From: Kofleriaceae bacterium
GTDB lineage: Bacteria; Myxococcota_A; Polyangia; Haliangiales; Haliangiaceae
Assembly: GCA_020633495.1 (NCBI GenBank)
Contig: JACKDR010000022.1
Span: forward strand, 1 to 64,000
Length of the DNA: 64,000 bases
Direction: 5' to 3'
Position numbers and translations under genes: made by a program. Within the stretch, counting starts at the first letter, position 1; each line of letters opens with the position of its first letter. The notes beneath the pieces were generated by a model that did no database searches, was not told where the DNA came from, and was given only the letters and a program-made list of their open reading frames with translations. This document shows, piece after piece, positions 16,412 to 25,603 of the stretch.

Positions 16412-16476
16412 TCCGCTCGCGCGCTCCGCGCGCTCGCTCCCTTGTGGGGGGAGGTCCCTCCCCCCACACCCCCCCA
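16409..16476. repeat. Single copy of the 66-bp hairpin repeat
   Basis: This unit matches the array at 3996-4257 and also starts at the stop codon of the preceding gene. Its hairpin (16443-16468) has perfect arms, TGTGGGGGGAG / CTCCCCCCACA, with loop GTCC. Confidence 0.85.
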
Positions 16477-16916
16477 GCGCGGGGGACGGTGAGGACGGTG
16501 GATGGCTGAGCGGCGCGCTGCGCGCGCCGCGCGCACGGGCGCGCTGCTCGGAGCGGTGACGGCTGGTTCGCTCACCCCGAGCGCTCGACCGACGGCCGTC
16601 GGAGATTTGCCGCAAGACGAACCGGGTCAGGTCGCCTGGTCGACATGGTTCGCTCACCTCGAGCGGAGCCCGAGCGGCGCAGCCGCGAGGGCGAAGTCGA
16701 GGCGTGGATCGGTGCGGTCTCGGCGGCGCACCGGTGCCCGCCCCCTCGACTCCGGGGTCGGTGCTGCGCACCTCCCCCTCCGCTCGGGGTGAGTGCTGTC
16801 AGGCCCAAACCCGCGGTCAACCGATCGCTGCGCCACGCAAGATCATCGGCTTGGCCCAGCTGTTCGTTAGGAGCGGAGCCGCGAGGGTGGAGTCGAGGGA
16901 GGGGACCGGGCCGCGG
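16477..16916. repeat. Dispersed and inverted repeat region without genes
   Basis: The block at 16477-16540 matches that following the other hairpin array. Copies of a CTCACC(C/T)CGAGCGG...GCCGCGAGGG(C/T)G(A/G)AGTCGAGG motif lie near 16650-16712 and, in part, 16868-16900; a copy in opposite orientation spans about 16738-16794 (CCCCCTCGACTCCGGGG...CCGCTCGGGGTGAG). No reading frame here looks coding. It separates convergent genes. Confidence 0.65.
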
Positions 16917-18389
16917 TCAGACGGCGCCGGTCTCGCCGGCGAGGATCTTGGCCATGTCGAGGGCGCGGGTGCGGGCCTCGCGGCGGATGGTCTGCCACAG
17001 CTGCGGGTGCTCGGCGACGACGTCGTAGAAGTCGCGGGGCGGCAGCAGCGCGAGCTCGACGCGGCCGGCGGCGACGACGGTGGCGCTGATGGGCTCACCT
17101 GACAAGAGCGACATCTCGCCGAAGTACGCGCCCTCGTTGAGGGTCGCGAGGATGACCGAGCGGTGGCGGCCGAGCCGCTTGGTGATCTCGACGGCGCCGA
17201 GGACGATCAGGTACAGGCCGCCCGCGGGGTGGCCCTCGCGCACGATCGGCTCGCCGCTCTCGGCGCGCACCGGGACGAAGCGGGCCAGCAGCTGGGTGCG
17301 CTTGTCGTCGGGCAGCGGCGCGAAGAACGGCGCGGTGCGCAGCAGCGTGCCGAGCAGGCGCTGCCGGTAGAACGACTCCAGCGCCGGGCCGACGCCGGGG
17401 AAGCTGGCCGCGAGCTCGCGCAGCAGCTGGCGCGGGATCTCGTAGAGGTCGGTGTGCGAGGTGGCCTGGACGGTGGCGTGGCGGCGCCGGTCGGCGAGCA
17501 GCGCGAACTCGCCGAACAGCGAGCCGCCGCCGAGGCGCGCGACCTCGACCGGCCCCGCCTCGGGCTGCAGCGGATCGGCCTTGAGGACGCGGACCTCGCC
17601 GTCGACGATGACGTAGCAGGCGTCGCCGGGCTCGCCCTCGCGCACGATCACCTCGCCGGCGGCAAAGCGGCGCAGGGTCATGCGGCGCTCGAGCTCGGTG
17701 AGGGCCTCCGGCGGCAGCATCGAGAACATGTCGAGCGGCGTCTCGATCGGCGCGCCGTCGGGATCCATCTCGCCGAGGGTCTCGGAGAACGAGCCGGGGA
17801 AGGCGCGCGAGTGGTGCATGCCGGGCTTGGAGATCCGCGCCGGCGCCGACGGCCGCTCGCCGCGCGGATCGGTCACCTCCTCGACGCCGCCGTGGGGCCA
17901 CGGCGTTGGCCGGGCGACCTGCGCCGTGTCGCTGGCGACTCGGGTCAGCTCGTCGCCGTCGCCGCCGGCGGCGCCGCCGTGGTCGTCGGCGACCCGGGTC
18001 GGCAGGTCGAACTCGTTGGACGGGCGGGTCGTGCCCGGCGCCTCGCCCGGCGGCCGGGTCGGCTCGTCGTCGAGGGTGAGCGGGCGCGCCGCGGTGCCGT
18101 GGCTCGACGACGCGTCCGGGCGGGTCTGCTCGTCGGGCGGCTCGCCGCCGCCGTCGGCGTCGCCCAGCTCGATCCGCGCGTGCTGGGTCGTGATGCCGGG
18201 GATGGGCTGCGACACGACGTCGAGCTCGGCGGCCGACAGCCGGCGCACCCGGCGGGTGTCGAGGTCCGACGACACGTCGATCTCGGTGGCGGTCAGCTCG
18301 GCCGACGACGCCCGCTCGAGCACGTCGAGGGTCAGCGGCGGCTCGGGCGACGGATCCGTGGTCTCGGCGCGCTCCGGGAGCGGCGCCAC
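16917..18389 (-). CDS. Tandem cyclic-nucleotide-binding domains (C-terminal part of frameshifted gene)
   Basis: This 490-aa frame holds two cNMP-binding domains. The first (about 220-330) has FGEFALLADRRRHATV, which keeps the Glu and Arg of the phosphate-binding cassette. The second (about 345-460) has FGEMSLLSGEPISATV, where the usual Arg is replaced, so it may not bind a nucleotide. The N-terminal 200 residues are an acidic, Asp/Thr/Pro-rich linker. The frame opens with a GTG at 18389 but probably continues from the TPR frame upstream: deleting one G from the GGG near 18390 joins them smoothly. As written it could still be made from its own GTG. Likely a cytoplasmic signalling or scaffold protein. 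Confidence 0.8.
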   Translation of the reverse strand: MAPLPERAETTDPSPEPPLTLDVLERASSAELTATEIDVSSDLDTRRVRRLSAAELDVVSQPIPGITTQHARIELGDADGGGEPPDEQTRPDASSSHGTAARPLTLDDEPTRPPGEAPGTTRPSNEFDLPTRVADDHGGAAGGDGDELTRVASDTAQVARPTPWPHGGVEEVTDPRGERPSAPARISKPGMHHSRAFPGSFSETLGEMDPDGAPIETPLDMFSMLPPEALTELERRMTLRRFAAGEVIVREGEPGDACYVIVDGEVRVLKADPLQPEAGPVEVARLGGGSLFGEFALLADRRRHATVQATSHTDLYEIPRQLLRELAASFPGVGPALESFYRQRLLGTLLRTAPFFAPLPDDKRTQLLARFVPVRAESGEPIVREGHPAGGLYLIVLGAVEITKRLGRHRSVILATLNEGAYFGEMSLLSGEPISATVVAAGRVELALLPPRDFYDVVAEHPQLWQTIRREARTRALDMAKILAGETGAV

Positions 18390-19608
18390 CCGCGGCCGCG
18401 CCGGCTGCCGCCGCCGCCAGCGGCACCGGGCCGCGCTGTGGCTGCTGCGGCCGCGCCGCGGGCGATGGCGCGTGCATCGCCGGCGGGGTGGTCGGAGGCC
18501 GGCGCGGCCGGGTCGGCGCAGCGGGGCCGGGCGCGGCGCCGGCGGGCGGCGGGGCGCTCGGGGCCGGGCGGGTCGGCGCGGCCGAGCGCGGCGGCGGGGC
18601 GCTCGGGGCGGGTCGGGTCGGGGCGGCGGCGCGGGTCGGCGCCGGCGGGCGCGGCGGCGGCGGCGGCTGTGTCGGCGGCCGGCGTGGCGCCGCGACCGTG
18701 CTCGACGGTCCGGTGGGCGGGCGCCGCCCGGGGCGCGGACCGGGGCGCGGGGGCGGCGGCGCGGCCGGCGGCGCTGGCTCCGGCGGCAGCAGGGCAGGCG
18801 CGACGCCGCGCATCGGCGGCGGGATGGTGCGGCCGCTGCGGATCGCGCCGGCGCCGTCGGCGATCCGGGTCTGGGCGTCCTCGTCGAAGCCGGCGGCGCC
18901 GAGCCGCTCGTGGTTGCCGGTGGCGTCGACGTCGTGGAACGGCACCGGCGCGGGCAGCGGCGTCGGGGTGTACGGCGACGAGCTGCTGCGCCCCGGCGAC
19001 GGCAGGCGCGCGCCGGGCCCGATGGGGCCGAGGCCGTCGAGCGTCGCCGCCAGCGGGTTGTGCGCGCGCGGCACCGGCCCCGGCGGCGCCGCCGGCATCT
19101 CGGGCTCGGGGTCGGGCTCGGGGCGCGGCGTCGGGCGCACCGACGCGGGCACGCCGGGCGGGCGCACCGGCGCCAGCTCGCGGGGCGCGACGTCCTGGGC
19201 CAGGACCCGCGCCGACAGGGCCTTGCCGGTGACGCGCGCCCGGTGGCCGTCGAGGCTGGGGATCGTCGCGCGGCCCGAGTCGGGCGTCCACGGCGTCACC
19301 GACGGCTCGGCGCCGTCGTCGACCACGGCGGGCAGCTGGCCCGACTGCTCGCGATCGAGCTGCTCGAGCAGGTTCTGGCTGGCGCCGTCGGACGGATCCA
19401 GCTCGAGCAGGCTGCGTAGCACCGCGACCGCCTGGGTCTTGCGCCCCTGCCGCTGGTACGCCGACGCCACCGAGCGGTACAGCGGCACCGAGTCGCCGGT
19501 GCGGCCGGCCTCCCGGTACGCGGCCGCGAGCAGGAGCCTGGCCACGAGGTTGTCGGGCTCCTTCTTGCACTGCCGCTCGAGCTCGCGGATCGATCGCTTC
19601 CCCGACAT
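18390..19608 (-). CDS. TPR and Pro-rich N-terminal part of the same frameshifted gene
   Basis: From the ATG at 19608 about 75 residues form a TPR-like helical domain (LVARLLLAAAYREAGRTGDSV, YQRQGRKTQAVAVLRSLLELDP), followed by a long Pro/Ala-rich linker. Around 18390 the sensible composition ends: the frame goes on to 17095 but reads as Arg-rich shadow of the cNMP frame. I therefore end the real coding here. Fusion of TPR, linker and two cNMP domains would give one protein of roughly 900 aa. The coordinates of the junction are approximate. Confidence 0.7.
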
Positions 19609-19662
19609 GGTCGGTCTTCCGAGCTTACCGCACGCCCGGGTGGGCCTCGACGACGCGGGCCA

Positions 19663-20451
19663 TCAGGACCCGGATCTCCGGGCCTGCAGCACCCGCTCGA
19701 GGGACAGCCCCGCCGCCCGCGCCGCCACCGCGAAGTGCTCGTCGAAGGTGGGTCGCTGCCGGGTGTCGCCGTAGAGCACGCCGACGACCCGATCCCGGAC
19801 CGCGATCGGCAGCGCGAGCATCTCCGCCGGCGGGGTCCCGAACAGCGCGGTCACGAACGCCGCGGTGACCTCGTCGCCGAGGGCGCCGCGGTAGGGCAGG
19901 CGGGTGCCGACGACGTCCTGCAGCGTCGACGGCCGGCCGAGATCGAGCGTGACGCTCGGGGTCGCGGCGCTGGGCGTCTGCTTGAACGGCGCCAGCCCGC
20001 CGGGGCGCGCCACCAGGAACGCGACCCGCTGGTGGGTCTCGCCGACGTAGCCGAGCAGGATGTCGATGATCTCGTCGCGGCTGGCGGCGCGATCGAGGGC
20101 GCGCAGCAGCTCGACCAGCTGGCTCGACGCCAGCTCCAGCTCCTTGACCAGCAGCGCCGGATCGGTGGCGGCGCGCGCCGGGCGGGGCTCGGGCGCGGCG
20201 GCGGCGGCGGGCGCGGGGGCGGCGGTGGAGGGCGTCGTCGGCGGCGCCGCGGTCGGCGTCGGCAGGGGCGGCGCCGCCGCCGGCGCCGCGACCAGCAGCG
20301 GCGCGGAGTCCTCGAGGTCAGACGGCAGCGGGATCGACCCCGCGCTCCACTCGCGCTCGGTGCCGGGCAGGGCGCCGAGGAAGGGCGGCGGGATCGTGGT
20401 CCCGGGCGGCCCCAGCCCTCGTCCACGGCGTCGACGGCGGGAGCGCGGTCG
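19663..20451 (-). pseudogene. GAF-like C-terminal part of the frameshifted MshEN protein
   Basis: The final 116 codons (20013 to 19663) end properly in TGA, and the same frame is sensible from about 20400 (…ELELASSQLVELLRALDRAASRDEII…LGYVGETHQRVAFLVARP). It looks like a GAF-type domain: LPYRGALGDEVTAAFVTALF, ALPIAVRDRVVGVLYGDTRQ, FDEHFAVAARAAGLSLERVL. It has no start of its own near the domain border, so it must be read as the end of the gene starting at 22251. The frame just upstream (about 20400-20570) is a different one. Confidence 0.6.
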
Positions 20452-22251
20452 TCAGGCGGCGGCAGCTCGTGCGGCCGGGTGCGCGCGTCGCTGCCGGTGT
20501 CGGCGACCAGCGCGGGCACGCCGTCGGTGGGCGTCACCATCCTCGGCACCGGGGGCTCGAGCGCGCGCGCGCGGCGGTGCTGACGCGGGGCCGACGCGGG
20601 CGCGGCGCGGCGGCGCGTGTCGTCGTCGCCGCGCTTGCCTCGCGGCGCCTGGGCCGGGGTGGTCGGCGGCGCGGGCGCCGGGGGGCGTCGGCGCTGGGGC
20701 GGGCGGTGTCGGGGCCGAGGTCGTCGTGGTGGCCGCGGCCGACGTCGTCGCGGGGGCGGGGCCGACGGGGTCGCGGCGGGCGCGGGCGTCAGGGCCGCCG
20801 GGGCCAGGGCCGCCGCGGCCGCGTCCGCGGTCGGCTTGCAGGGGCTTGAGCGCCGGCAGGCCGACGCCGACGACGGTGCGCTTCTCGGCGCGCCGGCGCT
20901 CGGTGCGCACCGCGCCGTGCACCGCATCGGCGATGCTGTCGGCGCTGGCCGCGGCGCCGGTCGGGGGCGGATCGGACTTGCGGCGCTCGAGCAGCACGAC
21001 GCCGGCACCGGCGTCCTCGTCGTCCGGCTCGTCCGGCTCGTCCGGCTCGTCCGGCTCGTCCGCGGCGGCGTCGTCGCGATCCGCGTCGTCGGCGCGGCGC
21101 TGCAGCAGCAGGATCGGGCGCGACTCGGTGCCGCCCGCGACGTCGTGGACCACGGCGGTGTCGTCGTCCTCGGCGTCGGGCTCGTGCCCGGGCTCGTGCT
21201 CGTGCTCGTCCTCGTCGCTGTCGTCGATCGGCTGCAGCGCGACCCGGTTCGACGGCTCGTCGTCGAACGCCACCACCACGGCCGGCAGCTCGTCGCCGCC
21301 CGGCGCGGCGTGGACGTGCGCGACCATCTCGCCGCTGCGCGCCGCGAGCTCTGGCGGATCCGGCTCGACCTGGCGGCGCTTCACGCCGCGCGGCGGCGTC
21401 TCCTCGTCGCCGTGCAGCAGCGACACGTGGACCTGGGCGTACGGCGCCGAGTCGCCGCCGGTGACCGGCGCCGTCGGCGCCGCGGCGACCGGCCCCTCCT
21501 CGCCGCGCGCCGCGGCGGCCTGCGCGGCCTGGACCCGGGCCAGATCCGCGGCGGTCGGGGTCAGCAGGTCTTCGACCGGTCGCGCCGCCACGCTGAACGG
21601 CGACGCCGACGGCGGCAGCACCTTGTGGCGCGCGGCCTCGACCCGGCCGGTGAAGCCGCGGACTCGAGGCATCGGGGTCGGCGCCGCGGCCGGCGGCGCG
21701 GCGGGCGTCGTCGTCGTCGTCGTCGTCGTCGCGGCCGCCGGCGTGGCCGAGGACGCGGCGGCGGGCGGGGCGTCGCCGACCTCGGTGGACGGGCGCATGA
21801 GGCGCCGCCCGAGCTCGGTGACGTGGCCGTGGTAGTGCGCGAGGCACCACGCGATCTGCATCTGGGTCGCGACCGCGCGCACGACGTACTTGCCGGTGAA
21901 GAACCCGATCTCGTCGACGGCGTGGCGATCGCTGGGATCCGACATCGCGACGGTGAGGTTGCCCTCGCCGTCGAGCGCGACCGGCATGCACCGGAACTCG
22001 ATCGCCATGTCGGGCGGGATCGCCGCGACCACCCGCGGCGCCAGCTTGGCGAGCGTGTTGGGGTTGACCTTGGGGACCAGCAGCCGGCTCCGGTAGAACT
22101 CGGTGAGCTCGTCGTCGGCGACCACGCCGGCGGCGACGAGCTGCTCGCCGAGCGTGCCCCCCGACAGCGCGCACGCATGCCGCGCAGCCGCGAGGTCTTG
22201 CTGGCTGATCAGCGCGTTTCGTACCAGGAGGGCGCCGGCGTCGTCGGCCAT
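20452..22251 (-). CDS. MshEN (GSPII_E N-terminal) domain protein, frameshifted
   Basis: The protein starts at 22251 with an MshEN-type domain (about 1-150): LLVRNALISQQDLAAARHACALSGG, VPKVNPNTLAKLAPRVVAAIPPDMA and LTVAMSDPSDRHAVDEIGFFTGKYV. In some proteins this domain binds c-di-GMP, but I cannot confirm the binding motif. A long disordered region follows with a run of eight Thr (GTC microsatellite near 21712-21732) and a DEP repeat (near 21006-21060). From about 20850 sensible sequence jumps between frames at least three times. There is no T4P-type ATPase domain, so this is a regulator-like MshEN plus GAF-like protein rather than GspE/PilB. Confidence 0.7.
   Translation of the reverse strand: MADDAGALLVRNALISQQDLAAARHACALSGGTLGEQLVAAGVVADDELTEFYRSRLLVPKVNPNTLAKLAPRVVAAIPPDMAIEFRCMPVALDGEGNLTVAMSDPSDRHAVDEIGFFTGKYVVRAVATQMQIAWCLAHYHGHVTELGRRLMRPSTEVGDAPPAAASSATPAAATTTTTTTTPAAPPAAAPTPMPRVRGFTGRVEAARHKVLPPSASPFSVAARPVEDLLTPTAADLARVQAAQAAAARGEEGPVAAAPTAPVTGGDSAPYAQVHVSLLHGDEETPPRGVKRRQVEPDPPELAARSGEMVAHVHAAPGGDELPAVVVAFDDEPSNRVALQPIDDSDEDEHEHEPGHEPDAEDDDTAVVHDVAGGTESRPILLLQRRADDADRDDAAADEPDEPDEPDEPDDEDAGAGVVLLERRKSDPPPTGAAASADSIADAVHGAVRTERRRAEKRTVVGVGLPALKPLQADRGRGRGGPGPGGPDARARRDPVGPAPATTSAAATTTTSAPTPPAPAPTPPGARAADHPGPGAARQARRRRHAPPRRARVGPASAPPRARARAPGAEDGDAHRRRARAGRRHRQRRAHPAARAAAA
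21006..21062. repeat. Nine-base tandem repeat encoding Asp-Glu-Pro
   Basis: The unit GTCCGGCTC repeats about five times in the plus strand. Read on the minus strand it encodes (DEP)n inside the linker of the MshEN protein. Slippage here changes length in whole codons, so it is neutral for the frame. Confidence 0.7.
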
Positions 22252-22366
22252 GGGCAGGGTCTAGCAACGGGGCGGCGTGCCGCCCCCATCGATGCGATGC
22301 TACCCGAATCCCGGCCGGCCCCGGGGGCGCCGAGGCGATCATCGTGGCCGGACGGCTGGTGTCTGT

Positions 22367-23518
22367 ATGACCGAGCGGATCTACCTGGACCACAACGCGA
22401 CGGCGCCGCTGCTCCCCGAGGCCCGGGCGGCCGTGCTCGAGGCCCTGGCGGCGGCCGGCAACCCGTCGTCGATCCACGCCGAGGGGCGCGGCGCCCGGGA
22501 CCGGATCGAGGCCGCACGCGGCGAGGTCGCCCGGCTGTGCGGCGGCGCCGCCGACGAGATCATCCTCACCAGCGGCGGCACCGAGGCCGATTCGCTCGGC
22601 GTCGTCGGGCTCGCCCTGGGCGCGCGCCGCGCCGGTCGGCCGGCGCGGGTGCTGGCGACGGCGATCGAGCACCCGGCGGTGACCGGCGCGGTGGCGACGC
22701 TGGTCGGGCTCGGCTTCACCGCCGAGGACGTGCGCGTCGACGGCGACGGCCGGATCGATCTCGACGACCTGCGCGCGCGCTGCGGCGACGGCGTCGCGCT
22801 GGTGACGGTCGCGGCGGCCAACCACGAGCTCGGGACCTTGCAGGACGTCGCCGCGGTGGCCGCGATCGCCCGCGCCGCCGGCGCCGCGGTCCACGTCGAC
22901 GCCGTCCAGCTGGCCGGCAAGCAGCCGCTGGCGCCGGTGTGCGCGGTCGCCGACGCGGTGGCGCTGTCGGCCCACAAGCTGGGCGGCCCGGCCGGCGCGG
23001 GCGCGCTGTGGTCGCGCCGCGGCGTCGAGCTCACACCTGCGGGAGGATCGACCGGCCACCAGGAGCGCGGCCGTCGCCCCGGCACCGAGAACCTCGTCGG
23101 CATCGTCGGGCTCGGCGCCGCGGCCGCGGTGGCGACGGCGTCGCCGGCGCGCTGGGCCGCCGCGACCGCGGCCGCCGCCCAGCTCGAGGCGGGCCTGCGC
23201 GACCTCGGCGCCCGCATCCACGGCGCCGGCGCGCCGCGCGTCGGCAACACCGTCAACGCCGCCTTCGACGGCGTCCGCGGCCACGACGTCGTCATCGCCC
23301 TCGACCTCGCCGGCGTCGCGTGCGCCACCGGCGCCGCCTGCAGCTCGGGCTCGGTGCAGCCGTCGCCGGTGCTCCTCGCGCTCGGGCTGGCGCCGGCCCG
23401 GGCCCGCGAGGCGATCCGGTTCTCGACCGGCCCGGCGACCAAGGCCGCGGAGATCGCGCGGGTGCTGGCGCTGCTGCCGCCGATCCTGGCGCGGGCGCGC
23501 GGCGGCGGGCGCCGCTGA
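22367..23518 (+). CDS. Cysteine desulfurase (NifS/IscS family)
   Basis: This 383-aa PLP enzyme takes sulfur from cysteine for Fe-S clusters or thio-modifications. Visible features are YLDHNATAPLLPEA, GNPSSIHAEGR, TSGGTEAD, EHPAV with His102, HVDAVQ (Asp178), the PLP lysine in LSAHKLGG (K204) and the catalytic cysteine in TGAACSSGS (C325). The ATG at 22367 is chosen because the 30 codons upstream are out of family and overlap the divergent gene. No iscU, iscR or tRNA-thiolation gene is adjacent, so its partner is elsewhere. It diverges from the MshEN gene. Confidence 0.9.
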   Translation: MTERIYLDHNATAPLLPEARAAVLEALAAAGNPSSIHAEGRGARDRIEAARGEVARLCGGAADEIILTSGGTEADSLGVVGLALGARRAGRPARVLATAIEHPAVTGAVATLVGLGFTAEDVRVDGDGRIDLDDLRARCGDGVALVTVAAANHELGTLQDVAAVAAIARAAGAAVHVDAVQLAGKQPLAPVCAVADAVALSAHKLGGPAGAGALWSRRGVELTPAGGSTGHQERGRRPGTENLVGIVGLGAAAAVATASPARWAAATAAAAQLEAGLRDLGARIHGAGAPRVGNTVNAAFDGVRGHDVVIALDLAGVACATGAACSSGSVQPSPVLLALGLAPARAREAIRFSTGPATKAAEIARVLALLPPILARARGGGRR

Positions 23519-23536
23519 CCGCCGCGATCGCGCGGC

Positions 23537-25384
23537 CTACAGCGCGGCGTCGGGCGCGGCGGCGTCGGCGCCGACCCCGCCGTCGTCGTCGTAGACCGTG
23601 ACCACGCCGCACGGCGCCTGCGGCGCGCCGTCGGTGCCGCGGACGACGTCGCCGGGGGCGCGCACGGTCTGCGGCCGCAGCGGATCGTCGGCGGTGCCGC
23701 GAGGCTCGTAGATCTCGACGTCGGCGAGGGCGCGCAGCGTCGCGGCGTCGGCGCCGGCGGCGAGGCCGCCGGTGACCAGCACCATGCCGTCGCCGAGCAT
23801 CGTCATCTGGTGGCCGTAGCGCGGCACGCCGAGGCCGCCGGTCGCCGCCACCGTCGCGGTCGCGCTGTCGTAGCGCCAGGCCTCGCCGATCGCGCAGCCC
23901 AGGCCCTGCAGCTCGGGCGCGCAGCCGGCGGCGACCGGGTCCGGGTTGCCGCCGCTGATCAGGACGTCGCCGTCGGCGAGCACGACCGCGGCGCGGTAGC
24001 CGGCCGCGGTCGCGACCGTGCCGTCGGCCAGCGTCGTCAACGTCGCCGTGCCGCCGGCGATCGCGATGCGCTGGATCACCGAGGTCACCGGGGTCAGCGC
24101 GACGCCCGCCGCCATGCGGAAGCCGCCGGCGACGATCACCGCGCCGTCGCCGGCGCGGGTCGCGGTGTGGAACGCCCGCGGCGGCCCGACCTCGCCGGCG
24201 CCGTCGATCGTCAGCGCGGCGGCGGTCGGCGTCGTGGTCCAGCCGGTCAGCAGCTCGCCGACCTCCGGGGTCTCGGTCATGACGCCGCTGGTGACGTCGC
24301 CGCCCCACACCAGGAGCTCGTCGGGGCCGAGCGCGGTCACGGTGGCGCCGACCCGCGGCCGCCGCACCGGCACCGTGGCGAGCCGGCCGCCGCTGGCGCG
24401 ATCGATCTGGTCGGCGGTGAGCTGGACCGGCCGCCCCGCGGTCGCGAGGTCGAGGCCGCCGGACGCGGCCAGCGTCGCGCCGGGCTCGGTCTGGCCGGCG
24501 AAGGCGCGCGGCAGCAGATCGACCGCGGCGTCGAGCGCCGCCCGCGACCAGGTCCGCCGCGCGGTGTCGTAGCTGATGATCTCGCCGGCGGCGCCCATGG
24601 CGTCGGCCGACGGCTCGAGCCGCAGGTCGGTGCCCACCACCAGCGCCGGCGTGGTCGCGGGATCGCCGGTGACGCTGATGCCGCCGACCACCGCGATCCG
24701 CACGACGTCGCCGTCGACGCCGGCGACGAACGCCTGGTGGAAGGCGCGCGGCACCGCGCCCGGGATGCTGACCAGGCGCAGCTCGCCGGTGTCGGGCGAC
24801 CAGATCTCGGCCTTGGTCTGCAGGAACAGCCCGGTCGCGCCGTCGACGGTGGCGTCGGTGCCGGGCGGCCCGGCGACGCCGCCGAGCAGCAGGACCTCGC
24901 CGGTCGGCAGCAGCGTCGCGGTGTGGAACGCGCGCGGCGCCGCGGCGCGATCGAGGCCGCACGCGAACGCGCCCGAGGCTGCGACGCGGACGTCGACGGT
25001 GCCGGTGGCGCCGAGATCGATGCCGCGGGTGGTGCCGCGACCGAGCACCTCGCCGGCGTCGTCGACGTACTCGACGACGAGGTCGACCGGGCGGGTCTTG
25101 TCGGGCACGGCGATCACCGCGGCGCCGTCGTCGAGGCCGAGCACGACGTCGCAGCGCAGCGCGCCGGTCTCGCTGTCGAGGTAGGTCAACCGGGCCCGGG
25201 TCGCGCCGGCCAGGGCCGGCGGCGCCTCGGCGAAGGAGGGCGGGCAGGCGCCGCCTGCCGCCGCCGGGTACGACAGCATCCGGTACGCCAGGGTCGGCGT
25301 GAAGGCGTCGTCGCCGCAGCCGCCGAGCATCGTCGCGGCGGCCGCCACGAGGCTCGCCGCGACCCCACGCCGCACGCACGACAC
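23537..25384 (-). CDS. Kelch-type beta-propeller lipoprotein
   Basis: The GTG at 25384 gives 615 aa with a lipoprotein signal ending TMLGGC (Cys23). After a beta domain (about 30-165) come kelch-type repeats: PRAFHTATLLPTGEVLLLGG, PRAFHQAFVAG, PRAFHTATRAGDGAVIVAGG and PRYGHQMTMLGDGMVLVTGG, consistent with one propeller. The frame is open much further upstream, but that part is the shadow of the thiolase gene. Such lipoproteins are frequent in myxobacteria and their role is unknown, probably surface binding. It diverges from the acyl-CoA operon. Confidence 0.82.
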   Translation of the reverse strand: MSCVRRGVAASLVAAAATMLGGCGDDAFTPTLAYRMLSYPAAAGGACPPSFAEAPPALAGATRARLTYLDSETGALRCDVVLGLDDGAAVIAVPDKTRPVDLVVEYVDDAGEVLGRGTTRGIDLGATGTVDVRVAASGAFACGLDRAAAPRAFHTATLLPTGEVLLLGGVAGPPGTDATVDGATGLFLQTKAEIWSPDTGELRLVSIPGAVPRAFHQAFVAGVDGDVVRIAVVGGISVTGDPATTPALVVGTDLRLEPSADAMGAAGEIISYDTARRTWSRAALDAAVDLLPRAFAGQTEPGATLAASGGLDLATAGRPVQLTADQIDRASGGRLATVPVRRPRVGATVTALGPDELLVWGGDVTSGVMTETPEVGELLTGWTTTPTAAALTIDGAGEVGPPRAFHTATRAGDGAVIVAGGFRMAAGVALTPVTSVIQRIAIAGGTATLTTLADGTVATAAGYRAAVVLADGDVLISGGNPDPVAAGCAPELQGLGCAIGEAWRYDSATATVAATGGLGVPRYGHQMTMLGDGMVLVTGGLAAGADAATLRALADVEIYEPRGTADDPLRPQTVRAPGDVVRGTDGAPQAPCGVVTVYDDDGGVGADAAAPDAAL

Positions 25385-25443
25385 CGAGCCCAAGTCGGCG
25401 AATTCTCTTCGGGAACCGCCGCGGGCGGGATCCGGACGCCGGC

Positions 25444-25473
25444 TTGACGCGGACACGAGCCCTACGCTATCCC
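25444..25473 (+). promoter_or_regulatory. Possible promoter of the acyl-CoA operon
   Basis: TTGACG (25444-25449), an 18-bp spacer and TATCCC (25468-25473) lie in the gap between the divergent kelch gene and the thiolase. The leader would be about 125 bases. The rest of the 219-bp gap shows nothing I recognise. Confidence 0.4.
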
Positions 25474-25603
25474 TTCCCCCGCTCGTCGACCAGAGGGTTC
25501 GGGCGGCGCAAAGCCCGCTCCTTTCATCGCCCGCGTGGTACGCCCAGCCAACGGCGCCACCGGGCACCCGCTCTCTGGCGCACTCGCTCTCTGGAGGAAC
25601 CCC

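Noticed and set aside
17095..18389. Continuation of the TPR frame as an 837-aa protein
   Set aside because: After about 18390 the residues are Arg-rich shadow of the cNMP domains, which have conserved motifs in the other frame.
22367..23518. Part of a DNA phosphorothioation or other defence system with the cysteine desulfurase
   Set aside because: No dnd-type or other defence partner genes are adjacent; it is better explained as a housekeeping-type desulfurase.
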